DNA of 64,000 nt from a bacterium (GCA_004172935.1 SDZD01000012.1:1-64000), one strand, 5' to 3'; numbered from the stretch's first letter, positions 47,614-57,459 are shown. Notes: generated by a model not told the origin, from the sequence alone. Made by a program: numbers and translations.

Positions 47614-48174
47614 ATGTCCGAGAGCGAAAAACCAAACGAATTGCGCGCAGAGGACGCACCGCGCGAAGATTTGCCGCAACTGAGCGATGAAGAGTTAGAT
47701 ATGGTGCGTGAGTTGTTCCGTATGGTGCGCGCTGGCGACAGCGAAGGTTTGGGGCGCCTGTTGCAAATGGGACTGGTGCCGAACCTGCGCGACGGACAGG
47801 GCAACAGTCTGCTTTTACTCGCTTCCTACAACGGGCACTACGACCTGACGCGCGTGCTGCTCGAACATGGCGGCGACCCGCAACTGGGCAACGACAGGGG
47901 CCAAATCCCACTCGCGGGCGCCGCGTTCAAAGGCGATTTGCCGATGGCGCAGCTGCTGCTTGACTACGGCGCCGAAATCAACGCCGCCAGTCCCGATGGC
48001 AAAACGCCACTCATGTTCGCCGCCATGTTCGACCGACTGGAAATCATCGACCTGCTGATAGCACACGGAGCAGATATGGCGCTGCAAACTTTCGATGGCC
48101 TAACCGCCCTCTCGCTGGCGCAAGCAATGGGCGCCCATGATGCCGTCGCCAAACTCCAAGCCCTACAAGAGTGA
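47614..48174 (+). CDS. Ankyrin-repeat protein next to catalase
   Basis: A 186-residue soluble protein. After an acidic N-terminus (about 1-30), four ankyrin repeats follow: DSEGLGRLLQMGLVPNLRDG, NSLLLLASYNGHYDLTRVLL, IPLAGAAFKGDLPMAQLLLD and TPLMFAAMFDRLEIIDLLIA, plus a capping helix. Ankyrin proteins mediate protein contacts. In Pseudomonas aeruginosa the ankyrin protein AnkB is encoded beside catalase KatB and supports its activity, so a similar partnership is plausible here. No signal peptide is visible, unlike the periplasmic AnkB, which is a difference worth noting. Confidence 0.85.
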   Translation: MSESEKPNELRAEDAPREDLPQLSDEELDMVRELFRMVRAGDSEGLGRLLQMGLVPNLRDGQGNSLLLLASYNGHYDLTRVLLEHGGDPQLGNDRGQIPLAGAAFKGDLPMAQLLLDYGAEINAASPDGKTPLMFAAMFDRLEIIDLLIAHGADMALQTFDGLTALSLAQAMGAHDAVAKLQALQE

Positions 48175-48421
48175 AGCGCACGTCTTTGATTAGCTGAGTT
48201 CCATGGCGCACCCCTTCATAATTTTCCCAGAGTTAGGCCAAGAGTTGAACGCAATATCAGGGCTACAGATGTTGAATTGCGTCAACATAGTAGCTGTTGA
48301 CTATTCAAAAGCGAGTGAAGGCAAGCTGCAAAAAACTAAGCCACCCAATATGTAGGAATATAGCTCATAGAATCAAGAAGGATAGGTTGAGATCAAGGCG
48401 CTGGATGCAGCAACTTCAAAT

Positions 48422-48877
48422 TCATCGGCCTTTGGCCATGTCTTTATAAATACCGAGTTCAACTTTCCATTGATACATTGAACGCTTTCTATAGCGCCTG
48501 AGGGCAAGCGCCACATGCTTCTCAAAAGTCAAACGGTCACAGACATTGACTTGCATAAAGTGTTCCACGACTTTCTCGTAGTCCAGCTTTCCCTCATCAG
48601 CCAAAATTCCCGCCAGCCCAATATGTTTGACATGATGGCACCACTCGCATAAAGCGATAAACCCCTCCAACGTCTGCACATAATTTTCGTCGTCATAGTG
48701 CCAAATCTCGTGGCAGTGGATCATACCACTGGTTTGGCAGATGCCGCACCTGTGGCCGAAAGCCGCGTATGTCTGTTTTCGAATTTTATCCCAGTCATCT
48801 TTGGACACAGCACTTCTCATGTTGCTGTACCAAGATGTACGCGGGACGAGTTCAACAGTTAATTTCAGGGCAGACAT
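48422..48877 (-). CDS. HNH-type nuclease-like protein
   Basis: A 151-residue protein. It has two metal-binding pairs, CGICQ and CEWCHHVKH, around the HNH-like core IHCHEIWHYDDENYVQTLEG. The N-terminal LKLTVELVPRTSWYSNMRSAV matches a conserved family of small HNH proteins found scattered in bacterial and phage genomes, as I recall it. By motif it may bind a metal and cut or bind DNA; activity is unproven. It stands alone, with no methylase or mobile-element gene next to it. A solitary recently acquired gene is possible. Confidence 0.75.
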   Translation of the reverse strand: MSALKLTVELVPRTSWYSNMRSAVSKDDWDKIRKQTYAAFGHRCGICQTSGMIHCHEIWHYDDENYVQTLEGFIALCEWCHHVKHIGLAGILADEGKLDYEKVVEHFMQVNVCDRLTFEKHVALALRRYRKRSMYQWKVELGIYKDMAKGR

Positions 48878-49110
48878 GATGGAGAATACGGGTGTTTACT
48901 TTCTGAGATAAAGCAGGCAAAAGCAAACACAGTCGCAAGATGGCATATCGCCCAGGCAGAAGGCGACATGCCAGCGTATTTTAGGACTGAAATATTCCAG
49001 ACTAACTGTAAATTCCCACCATAGTCCATAGTAATGTTGAGTGTCGTCCTATTCATGTTGACACTCAACGTTACTACTCAAGCGCCCCTCTTCTCCAAGG
49101 CACAGCCTAA

Positions 49111-52100
49111 TTATTGGAGAGTCAATGTTCCCCACAAATTAGGTGTCAGGTCGGCTTCACCGGGCACGTCGTTCACCAAACCTGTGGCCTTGTTGCTCCA
49201 ATACTGGCGGGCAATAGTCTGAGTGCCTCCGTTATCGGCGAATAATACTCCGACATCGCCCTTGAGTTTTAGTCCGGCTCGCGGCGCCAGATTAAGAACG
49301 CTCCACGGAATCGCGGCTTCGACGAAGTAGCCTCCGTTGATTGGGCTTGTTGCCATCGTTACTTGAGGTACGACCGCGACACGTCCGAAGGGAATGGTGC
49401 GCCACGGCGAAGAGAAGTCGAATTTCTCGTTGGCGGGGGCACCGGGAGCCACCTTCTGGTTGAGAACTGCGACGGGTTTATTAGCCATCAAAGTCATCAG
49501 AATGCGTGTGTCGCCTGCGCTTGCACCTTCTGGCTTTTCGCGATCAGGGCCAATCATCAGATCGACAACGTCGCCGTTTTTGAAAAGCAGACGTGGGTCT
49601 TGTCCAGCATTGATCATGGTGCCATGATTGGCAAAGACTCGGTATCCCAGATACAAATTATTGTCGTCATACCGGAGGGATACCCGGCCAAAGCGTTGTT
49701 GGGGCGAGTCCTGAATTTCCAAGATTTTCGAGTTGTCGTCCAACAATTCGGGCCACTCATCGGCTTTGCCATCTATGTTAGCCGGGTTTGCGGCACGAAC
49801 CACGCCATAATCGCGAGGCGCGCTGGTTTGTGCCACTTTTTGTTGCAGCAGAGTTTGGGCTTGCGTGTATTGAGCCGGGGTGTAATCGAAGGTGCCATTT
49901 AGCCGCTTGATGCCGTTGAGGCCACTGACCTCAATCACTCGCGCGTCTGTGCCGCCTAAAGTCACGTAGGTTTTGCCATTTGCCGCCTTAATGAAGTTGC
50001 CTCCAAAGCTCTCGCCGCCAGCCGTAGTGGCATCGAAACTCATGCCTTTAACGGCTTGTTGGGGAATGTCGAAATAGCCGCGCGTATCTTTGAACAGGGT
50101 CTGGATGTACATACCATCCTGCGTGAAGAGGTAGTTCTCGCCCAAGTTGCCATTCAGGTAAAAGACTTCGCCTATATCGCCTCCCATATCGGCAGTTCCC
50201 AGAATGGAAGAGGGGCCGATGAGATAACCGGGGCGCGCAGCGCGGGCGGTGTGCGAGCCATGCACGCTAACATGGCGGCTGGGATAGGTGCCGATAATCT
50301 TGCCAGAGCTGTCAACACTCAACACTGGGTTCTGATTCAAGTAGATGCGCCCATCTTTACCGCCCAGAATCATGCCTTCGTCGGGTTTAATGAGCGGTTC
50401 ACTGATCTTGAAAATGCGTGGGTGTGCGATGTCGTAAACCGGCGCCCCGGCTTTGTTTACGCTCTTGAAGGAGAACTGGAGCAGTGTGTCTTTGACGGCA
50501 TCGCCTCCCCTCCCCCCATTTACCATGTAGGTGATGGTGCCCTGGTCATCGGGCAATTGGCCCCAGTAATTAGAGCGCAGATTGATATTTCTGCCTTCAA
50601 ACTGAACATCTGCGAAGTTAAGTTCCTCCCGCTGCACTCTCCCATCGCTGTTGGCATCAATCCAAACGTAGATTTTGCCCGATTGTCCAGCGAAAAACGG
50701 ATGCTTGTATTTGGCCCACTCGTTCTCAAGGTCCCTGCCCGACACCTGACCGAGATGGGCGACAGAACGGAAATTCTTTCCATCCCAGAGCGTCACGTGG
50801 AGTTCGTTCGCCCCGCGAGCGCTCCCTGTGGTGTAGATGTAGGTCAGATCACCACGCTTGATGATTTTGCTGGTAATGTTGTGGGTGGCAGGTGGGAACA
50901 AATCGGCGCCGTCCTGAGGGTTGGCAGGATTGAGAACCGGGCTTTGAGAAAGGGAGTACGTCGGGTGAGATTCGCCCGTCGCCAGATTGATACGATAGAC
51001 GGTGTTATCGGAAAAGCCCATCGTGGGGTCGAACGGATTGATGCTACCAGCGGCAGCATAACCAGTGGTGCCGACCAGTTCTTTGATGAGTTTTCCGCTT
51101 TGGGCATCCCAAATACTGGTGCGCTTTGGGTTGGTGGTTTCCTCGGTTACCCACAAATGATTTTTGGAATCGACGGCGATACCCGCCGGATTGCGCATTC
51201 CAGTCGCATCATAGGTCCCAATATCAGGGCGTCCGCCGCGCTTACCTATCTCGCGGAGCAGCTTGCCCTGAGGCGAGAAGACTTTCACGTTCTGGTCGCT
51301 GCCTCGAACGGATAAGAACACGTTACCACTGGTATCTGTAGCCAAGCCAAAACCATCGGCGCAGTTCGTCTCTGAAAAGGGAGTGGCACCATCTGCGGTC
51401 AAACGGAGCAAGCGACCTTTGGATAGCACTATCGGGTTCTTCTGAGCATCGAAAACAACCGCGCGTGGCTCGGCGACGACAAATTCGCGCGTAATTTTTC
51501 CAGTTTCGCTGTTGAGTAATTTAACTTTGTTGTCGCGAGTTAAGACGACTGCGAGCGTTCCATCGCGCAAAGCGAGGCCCGACAAATTAGCCTTAGGTAT
51601 GTCAGCAGAAACGGGCGTAGTCGCTACCTCATGAACAAGAGAGTCCTGCTTCGGCGGGTCGGCGATTTTGAGTTCGAGAAGTCCGTACTCGCTGCCCGAA
51701 GCATCAATGGCTTTGATGTCCCAGGGCGTATATTTCCCGGTTGCAATATCGACCCGGTAGATGATGCTTTCTTTGCCTTCGTTGGCAACCCACAAAATCT
51801 TGCCGTTAGTGGCTAACGAAATACGGCCACCATCGAATGCCACGCGGTTCGCCAATCCCCAGAGGCGTTGACCGTTGAGGTCAGTGCCTATCAGGTGTTG
51901 CCCGGCTTCTCCCATCGGAGTAGCGAGGCCCACATATTCGCCAGAGGTCGCGACGGCCTGTGGCGCGGTGTGGTCGCCATAGAATGCGCCTCGCCCATCA
52001 GAAGTTGTCCATGTCGGGTTACCGGGGCTGGCGAAACTCATCACCCAGTTGGCCCGAATGCCATCGTGATAAATCGCTTTGTAGGTGTATTGCCCCGGCT

Positions 52101-53079
52101 CGACCGATTTCCCCTCGTCATCAAGGCCATCCCATTTTTCGACGTGTGCGCCTTTTTCGCGCGAGGCAGCAGCAAGCAGGGTGCGGATTCGTCGTCCGGT
52201 TTTGGCATCATCAATGGCCAGAGTTACACGCGCGGCCTGAGGAATCGAATACTTGATTTCAACGGGACCAGTGGGAATTTCATCTGCGGAAATCTGCAAC
52301 CAGGAAGGCGTCGGCAATTTGAGATTGCCTTTGGGTTCAAGAAAAATCGAACCCCAGGCCGCATGTGCGTCCCAGAAAAATTCGCGGCTGTTCGTGCCTG
52401 GTTGCAAGTTGTCGGCATAGCGGTGAACTGGCCAATCGGCTTCTCCCCATAAGAGTTCAAAGCCTATATTGATTTGTTCGCCGGCTTTGAAAGCGCGCGT
52501 CGCGATTACATTCCACGGCAGTTTGATTTCCTGCACATACCCCTGCCCATCCGCGTCTTTTAGAAACGCCATTTCCGCGCCTTGCTGCAGTTTCCATCCC
52601 TGAGTTCGGTACAGCTGAGTCTCGCCACCACCGAAAGGTTCAGTCAGGCTTTTGCCGTGGGAAATTTGGATCGTCGGCTCTTGCTTGCCAGCGTAATACC
52701 ACGCCGTAAGATGAGATATTTTGTCGGTCTTAACACGCAGTTGTACGGCGTCGCCAGCCCACCCTTTGTTAGCTCCGTAACGGGGGTCATGCGAGTTGCC
52801 CATTGGAATCGGGTCTTTCCAGTGGAGGCTAATGTAAAAATTCTCCGCATCGTAGGCGGTAGCGACCTGAGCCGAGTAGACATCGCGTAGTGACTCGACA
52901 TCATAAGTCATCAGAGTTGTGCCGGACAAATCCCAGTCGTCCAACTTGCCATCAATCACGATGGGGCGAGTGGCTGGTACGGCATGGAGTCCGCGATTAT
53001 CGGTCTGAGTAGCACGTGCTGGCAGTGCGGCAATTGGAATTACGGCAGAGCATACACCTAATAGATAAGAGGTTTTCAT
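49111..53079 (-). CDS. Secreted CBM9 / FlgD-Ig / NHL propeller / CBM9 protein
   Basis: A 1322-residue exported protein with a signal peptide (MKTSYLLGVCSAVIPIAAL, then PARA). Residues about 40-245 are a CBM9-like domain (IDGKLDDWDLSGTTLM, WVIRLPW-type strands, FFWDAHAAWGS). Residues about 260-340 are a FlgD Ig-like module (VTLAIDDAKTGRRIRTLL, WDGLDDEGKSVEPGQYTY). Residues about 350-1080 contain an NHL/propeller array (GLALRDGTLAVVLTRDNKV, GIAVDSKNHLWVTEET, ILGGKDGRIYLNQNPV). Residues about 1110-1320 are a second CBM9-like domain (IDGKADEWPELL, EAAIPWSVLNLAP). No catalytic residues are assignable. It is the last gene of the locus and starts 89 bp after the TIM-barrel gene stop. It probably binds or senses polysaccharide at the surface. 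Confidence 0.8.
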   Translation of the reverse strand: MKTSYLLGVCSAVIPIAALPARATQTDNRGLHAVPATRPIVIDGKLDDWDLSGTTLMTYDVESLRDVYSAQVATAYDAENFYISLHWKDPIPMGNSHDPRYGANKGWAGDAVQLRVKTDKISHLTAWYYAGKQEPTIQISHGKSLTEPFGGGETQLYRTQGWKLQQGAEMAFLKDADGQGYVQEIKLPWNVIATRAFKAGEQINIGFELLWGEADWPVHRYADNLQPGTNSREFFWDAHAAWGSIFLEPKGNLKLPTPSWLQISADEIPTGPVEIKYSIPQAARVTLAIDDAKTGRRIRTLLAAASREKGAHVEKWDGLDDEGKSVEPGQYTYKAIYHDGIRANWVMSFASPGNPTWTTSDGRGAFYGDHTAPQAVATSGEYVGLATPMGEAGQHLIGTDLNGQRLWGLANRVAFDGGRISLATNGKILWVANEGKESIIYRVDIATGKYTPWDIKAIDASGSEYGLLELKIADPPKQDSLVHEVATTPVSADIPKANLSGLALRDGTLAVVLTRDNKVKLLNSETGKITREFVVAEPRAVVFDAQKNPIVLSKGRLLRLTADGATPFSETNCADGFGLATDTSGNVFLSVRGSDQNVKVFSPQGKLLREIGKRGGRPDIGTYDATGMRNPAGIAVDSKNHLWVTEETTNPKRTSIWDAQSGKLIKELVGTTGYAAAGSINPFDPTMGFSDNTVYRINLATGESHPTYSLSQSPVLNPANPQDGADLFPPATHNITSKIIKRGDLTYIYTTGSARGANELHVTLWDGKNFRSVAHLGQVSGRDLENEWAKYKHPFFAGQSGKIYVWIDANSDGRVQREELNFADVQFEGRNINLRSNYWGQLPDDQGTITYMVNGGRGGDAVKDTLLQFSFKSVNKAGAPVYDIAHPRIFKISEPLIKPDEGMILGGKDGRIYLNQNPVLSVDSSGKIIGTYPSRHVSVHGSHTARAARPGYLIGPSSILGTADMGGDIGEVFYLNGNLGENYLFTQDGMYIQTLFKDTRGYFDIPQQAVKGMSFDATTAGGESFGGNFIKAANGKTYVTLGGTDARVIEVSGLNGIKRLNGTFDYTPAQYTQAQTLLQQKVAQTSAPRDYGVVRAANPANIDGKADEWPELLDDNSKILEIQDSPQQRFGRVSLRYDDNNLYLGYRVFANHGTMINAGQDPRLLFKNGDVVDLMIGPDREKPEGASAGDTRILMTLMANKPVAVLNQKVAPGAPANEKFDFSSPWRTIPFGRVAVVPQVTMATSPINGGYFVEAAIPWSVLNLAPRAGLKLKGDVGVLFADNGGTQTIARQYWSNKATGLVNDVPGEADLTPNLWGTLTLQ

Positions 53080-53167
53080 GGTCTAAATTGGAAGTGAGCG
53101 GATTCTGCGCGCCTGGCTCACGAAACGGCGTTATCGGATGATGTTTGGGGGCTTTTGACTTGACTTC

Positions 53168-55087
53168 TCATTCCATGCGGTAAATACCCGGTGGCACATT
53201 CATAAAAGCCCCCGTTGCGGAGCGTTCGATGAAGCCCTTCGCGAAGAGATCTCTTAAAGTGACGACACCTGTCCACGGTTTTGGCAGTCGGAGTTCGCCT
53301 CTGGAAACAGGGCGCCTGGTGTGGGGAGGTGGCTCATCGGGCAGAGCCACAAAGAGCAGGTCGTTCAGAAGGGATATATCGCCCGGCAGGTGGACAAATG
53401 ACTCGCGTCCGCCATTCTCACGTATAAAGTTGGCAAAGAACCGATTTTGCTCTTCCCACTGCTCTCCAACAATGACTTTATTCATGCCGGAAGCGGGGAA
53501 GTAATTGCCCCCCTGATCTATCACCATTTTCTTCGAGGAATAGCGATTGAGTTGTAGAAAAAAGTCGCGCGGCCCCAGATTATCGACTGCACGGACCGGA
53601 TTGCCAGCAATAGAGAAAATATTCACTGGCCCTTCAAGCGTGGTGCCTTCGCCCAGCATGATGCCTTCGGAGTCGCATTCCTTAATACAGGCGTACATCT
53701 CTTCCATAAATTTGACGGCCATACGATTGGTATCGCCGGGGAAGCGCATGAAATCACGGGGGGCAAAATCCAGAGGAAAAGCCCAGCCCAAACAATCGAA
53801 GAATATGCCTCTAGCACCGCATTCCTTCATGTAAAAGCGAATCCACTTTTTGGTGTATTCGATGTAGCCGGGATGGCCGGGATTGCACATCGCGAGTTCG
53901 GGAAAATCAATGCTGCCCCACCCCGCGCTGACGCGCCCATCAATGCCTTTGATGAACCAGTCATCATCAATATCTTCGCCGCCGGGTTCGATGCCGGAAT
54001 GACTCATCCACACCAGCCAGGGCACGCCGCGCGCCTTAAGTCGTTGCCCCATCGCGCGGAACTCGTCTTGCGAACCGTGATTGGGATCGGGTTCATAGCC
54101 GAGCGGCGTTGTACCGCTACTAATCGGGCGATTGGTTACCAGAGAGTAGTTGATTCCAGAGTAAGTGCCCTTATCTAGTTCCTTTTCCCAGGCATCGGCT
54201 TGCTGTGTCCATGTGGGTGCATTGTTCCATGCCAGGCCATCGCCCCATGTCGTTTGATGCACCCAATCGGGAACTTCCTGGTAGTAGAACGTGGTGTAAT
54301 CGGCCAACCATGACATCATCGAATCATGGTCCGCGCCATAATAGAGCTTGATTTCTGGCAGACGCAGACTTTGCCCGAGGCCGAAATGGGAATGCAGAGT
54401 GAAATCGTAGCTCACTCCCCTACCCGCATCGTCGATATTGAGCATGTAGCCGACACCGGGGCGCCGACAGGTAATGGCTATCCAGTGGGCGGTTTTAGCG
54501 TTGTAGAACAACCCACCATGCACCACCATAACGCCGGGATAAACACGCCGCCAACTGTTTTGGAGAAACGATTTGACGGTTTCGGGCGCGTCGTTTTCGT
54601 AGCCGATGTGCCCATGTTGGTCGGATGGCCCCTGCGAATGCGAGGACGGGAAAATCATTCGCGTGTCGTCGCCCCAAAACTTCCAATTCCAATTCAGCAG
54701 GGACAGCGTATCCAACCAAAGTGGCGCTTCAATCGGCGGGCCTCCGGGGCCGGGATTGAGAAAGGAAGCTGCATCACACAGTTCACGGCGAACCAGAGAT
54801 TGAATTCCAAAACACCGATGCTTGAGTCCTGCGCGTTCGCCCATTTTGCGCGACAGAACAAGGCTCCAACCGGAGAAATGGCCGACCCATTTTTCGCCTT
54901 TGAAATGGGGTTGCGCCGGTTGGTTGGGGTCCAAGTGGGTACGTAGCGCGAGTGGTTGACCATTAACCCAGAGTTCGGACTCGCAAGGATCATCCGTATC
55001 AAGCAACTCCTCGCCGAAAAGTTTGATCGAGCGAATGTGACCATTCGTTTCATCGCAGAGAGCGACGAAGTCGGTGGTGTGTTTCAT
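53168..55087 (-). CDS. Putative glycoside hydrolase, alpha-galactosidase-like TIM barrel
   Basis: A 639-residue protein starting at ATG 55087; the frame is open upstream, but that would overlap the SGNH gene, which ends seven bases earlier. Residues about 1-250 form a beta-sandwich (HIRSIKLFGEELLD, GHFSGWSLVLSRKMG) as in GH36/GH31-type N-domains. Residues about 290-560 are the barrel: GINYSLVTNRP, RGVPWLVWMSHSGIEP, YMKECGARGIFFDCLGWAFP (Asp likely nucleophile) and GIMLGEGTTLEGP. No signal peptide is seen. The exact glycoside hydrolase family is not certain; GH36-like alpha-galactosidase is the best match, but substrate and mechanism are inferred. Middle gene of the glycan locus. Confidence 0.72.
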   Translation of the reverse strand: MKHTTDFVALCDETNGHIRSIKLFGEELLDTDDPCESELWVNGQPLALRTHLDPNQPAQPHFKGEKWVGHFSGWSLVLSRKMGERAGLKHRCFGIQSLVRRELCDAASFLNPGPGGPPIEAPLWLDTLSLLNWNWKFWGDDTRMIFPSSHSQGPSDQHGHIGYENDAPETVKSFLQNSWRRVYPGVMVVHGGLFYNAKTAHWIAITCRRPGVGYMLNIDDAGRGVSYDFTLHSHFGLGQSLRLPEIKLYYGADHDSMMSWLADYTTFYYQEVPDWVHQTTWGDGLAWNNAPTWTQQADAWEKELDKGTYSGINYSLVTNRPISSGTTPLGYEPDPNHGSQDEFRAMGQRLKARGVPWLVWMSHSGIEPGGEDIDDDWFIKGIDGRVSAGWGSIDFPELAMCNPGHPGYIEYTKKWIRFYMKECGARGIFFDCLGWAFPLDFAPRDFMRFPGDTNRMAVKFMEEMYACIKECDSEGIMLGEGTTLEGPVNIFSIAGNPVRAVDNLGPRDFFLQLNRYSSKKMVIDQGGNYFPASGMNKVIVGEQWEEQNRFFANFIRENGGRESFVHLPGDISLLNDLLFVALPDEPPPHTRRPVSRGELRLPKPWTGVVTLRDLFAKGFIERSATGAFMNVPPGIYRME

Positions 55088-55094
55088 AATTGAC

Positions 55095-56390
55095 TCAGGG
55101 CTTGAAAACTGTTGCGGCTCCTCCGGCCACGCAGATGCTTTCGATACGTAGCTCCTGCTCTTTGCTCTCATCGAAGAGCGGCTCGATTTCCAGGGTATGA
55201 TCGACAGAAGGATTCAATCCCGTTGCAATCACTTGAACATGGTGCCCATTGCCATTGATCGCTTTGCCGAAGGCGCCAGGATCGTACTCGGTGAGCGTTT
55301 TTCTATCCTGCGTTCGTTGAACCAATTTGCCGTCCAGGTAGGCCCGGTACTTTCCTGTTTGCAGCGAGGTTTCGCCGAGCAACATAACCATCGTGCCGCG
55401 AAACCTCACTTTCAGCCGCTCCACCGTTTGGGGCACGCTCTGTGTTTTGCCCACTTCCGTAACAGCACGCCGATTGGACGCGATAACTTCATCGTCGAGC
55501 CAACGGGACATCAGGAAATCGAAATATGCCGAGGTACGATTTGGAATTCCCACCCGCCAACCTGCCGGAAGCGTTCCGAGCGAAGAAACCCGTGTGCGCG
55601 ACCACGTCAAATAGGTGGGGTTATACAGCATCTTGGGCGGAACATGGGGAACGAGTTTGCGGGCCACTCCCCCCTGATAGGCGTCCCAGGCGGCACTGGC
55701 AAAGACATCGTATCCCTCATCGCCCGGATGCACAGGGTCTAAGGGCCAAAGCACATCTAATTTCGCGGTTCCACTTTGCACTCTCTCATTGATGAGCGCG
55801 ATGGCATCGCCTACAGGTGTGCCATAAGCCCTCGAAATAGCCAGATGCGCATCGCGGCGCTTCATTTTTGCCATCTCGCCCTCACCAATATTCCATCGGA
55901 ATGGAAATATCACCTGTATCAGTGGGCATTTAGCATCGCCAACGACCCGACGAACAAGCGATTCGTACGAAGAAAGCGTTTCGACATCATTTGTCGAGAT
56001 GTCGTCGTTGGCCGAAAAGTCGAGGAAGACCAAATCGGGGTGATAATTCAAAACATCGCGCTGCAAACGGAACACGCCGAGTTGTGATCCTGTGCCGCCA
56101 ATGGCGGCGTCGATGAAACGGAAGTGGGCCTTTGGGTACTTGGCCTCAAAGCGGCGAGCAACAGCGGCGCGGTACGATGTACGTTGAGGGTCTGAAGCGT
56201 TAGAACCCCAGGTGAGGCTGGCGCCAAAGAACACAACGTTTAAACGCTCTCCGGCTTTAGCACGTTGGTCGAATCGTGTTAACGCCGTAGATGGCGTAGA
56301 AGCCGTGGGTGACGTAGAATCGGCATAGCTCTGCTGCATAGAAAAAGTGAGCGTGGCAACAGACAGCAGCAAACAGGTTTGAAAATTCAT
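55095..56390 (-). CDS. Secreted SGNH/GDSL hydrolase with C-terminal beta domain
   Basis: A 431-residue exported protein starting at ATG 56390, giving a signal peptide (MNFQTCLLLSVATLTFSM, cut near SYA). The SGNH core covers about 40-235: VVFFGASLTWGSNAS (block I, with ASLT instead of GDSL), AAIGGTGSQLG (Gly), DLVFLDFSANDD (block III Asn) and LWPLDPVHPGDEGYDVFA (Asp, His). Residues about 270-425 are an extra beta-rich domain (VRFRGTMVMLLGET, YLDGKLVQRTQDRK, HTLEIEPLFDESKEQ) that resembles carbohydrate esterase accessory modules. It lies 13 bp after the mutarotase-like gene and seven bases before the TIM-barrel gene, so it belongs to the same operon. Deacetylation of a glycan is likely. Confidence 0.85.
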   Translation of the reverse strand: MNFQTCLLLSVATLTFSMQQSYADSTSPTASTPSTALTRFDQRAKAGERLNVVFFGASLTWGSNASDPQRTSYRAAVARRFEAKYPKAHFRFIDAAIGGTGSQLGVFRLQRDVLNYHPDLVFLDFSANDDISTNDVETLSSYESLVRRVVGDAKCPLIQVIFPFRWNIGEGEMAKMKRRDAHLAISRAYGTPVGDAIALINERVQSGTAKLDVLWPLDPVHPGDEGYDVFASAAWDAYQGGVARKLVPHVPPKMLYNPTYLTWSRTRVSSLGTLPAGWRVGIPNRTSAYFDFLMSRWLDDEVIASNRRAVTEVGKTQSVPQTVERLKVRFRGTMVMLLGETSLQTGKYRAYLDGKLVQRTQDRKTLTEYDPGAFGKAINGNGHHVQVIATGLNPSVDHTLEIEPLFDESKEQELRIESICVAGGAATVFKP

Positions 56391-56403
56391 TGAGCTGGTT
56401 TTT

Positions 56404-57459
56404 TTAACCAAGGGGCACATTCACTCGAACAGAGTCGGTAAGTGGCATGGGAGGATGCGGTTTAGTAGTGGCTGGCAAGGGAACGCGATTATCTTTCAAT
56501 TGGTAACTTCGGGTCCAACTCTGCGACTTTCCCGGTTGTAGTTCCGACTCGATAAAAACTTCTGGGCACAGCGCCGAAGGCTCCGCATAAAGCGCAAAGC
56601 GAGCAATGTCGAAATTGCCCCCCACTTCAACTTGCAGCCCTTTACCCGGTAAATCGACGAGGAGTTTGTTATTGGAAGCGCGCGCACCTAACAACGAGTG
56701 AAAAATCTTCGATTCGGTGACAGGTTGAGGTGTGCTAAGGCGATGCGAAAAAATAGCACCTCGCGATTGTGCAAGCCAATAGGCGGGCGACGGCGTTGAA
56801 AAATCAAATGCGGTCTCGACAAAATACCCAGGAGCGGTAGCCGGGCCGGACGAATCGAACCAATTGTGATTGTATTGGTTGAACTTGAATGGGAGCTTGC
56901 CAGAGTTCTTCAGGCGATACAAAATCACGAGAAGCTTCGAGTCAGGAAGTACGCGGTACTGCTTTTCGTAGTGGTAACCGTAGTTGTCATCAAGCGAGGC
57001 CTGCTGACTCACGGTGAGTGAGTTGCGACCAACTGCGACGCGAACAGGTGCCAGCTTTTGTACCGAGTAACGGTTCCAGAACCTGTAATCTTCCTTGCCA
57101 TCCGCCCTCACTAACTCACCAACCCCGATCTTCAGGAAGCGGCCCCCAGTGGGGGCCTCGCCGAACCCCAACACACCAATGCCATCTATTCCAAATTCAT
57201 CGGTTAAGCCATTAGGTGTGAGGACGGTATTTCCCCCTAACCATATTTGCTTCACCATAGCGGTGTTGTCGAAACGAGGCCCGAAGGACTCAAGCAACTG
57301 TTCGGGGTGAACCTGAACCTCGGCACGAAAATTTACATCGCCTATAACAAAATGGTTCGCCATGGGATTCGATTCCTCTTTGTTTTTCTGAGCGAAAACG
57401 GGAGCGGCAGTCACAGCAATTACTACCTCTATAAGCCCAATCACTTTCATCAAGGACAT
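56404..57459 (-). CDS. Secreted galactose-mutarotase-fold protein
   Basis: A 351-residue exported protein; ATG 57459 (MSLMKVIGLIEVVIAVTA, then APVFAQ) gives a signal peptide, and ATG 57450 is an alternative. The beta-sandwich body contains FGIDGIGVLGFGEAP, YGYHYEKQYRVLPDSKLLVI, LPFKFNQYNHNWFDSSGP (the Y-x-H-N segment seen in aldose-1-epimerase-like proteins) and FIESELQPGKSQSWTRSY near the end. I place it in the aldose epimerase or mutarotase superfamily by pattern only. It could interconvert sugar anomers or be a binding relative. Its position before the esterase and glycosidase supports a role in oligosaccharide processing. Confidence 0.65.
   Translation of the reverse strand: MSLMKVIGLIEVVIAVTAAPVFAQKNKEESNPMANHFVIGDVNFRAEVQVHPEQLLESFGPRFDNTAMVKQIWLGGNTVLTPNGLTDEFGIDGIGVLGFGEAPTGGRFLKIGVGELVRADGKEDYRFWNRYSVQKLAPVRVAVGRNSLTVSQQASLDDNYGYHYEKQYRVLPDSKLLVILYRLKNSGKLPFKFNQYNHNWFDSSGPATAPGYFVETAFDFSTPSPAYWLAQSRGAIFSHRLSTPQPVTESKIFHSLLGARASNNKLLVDLPGKGLQVEVGGNFDIARFALYAEPSALCPEVFIESELQPGKSQSWTRSYQLKDNRVPLPATTKPHPPMPLTDSVRVNVPLG

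Noticed and set aside
48865..49068. 67-residue minus-strand frame upstream of the HNH gene
   Set aside because: Overlaps the HNH gene start, has no domain and no ribosome-binding site.
50056..51315. 419-residue open frame on the plus strand
   Set aside because: Fully antisense to the 1322-residue CBM9-propeller gene, which has a signal peptide and clear domains; its own translation resembles nothing.
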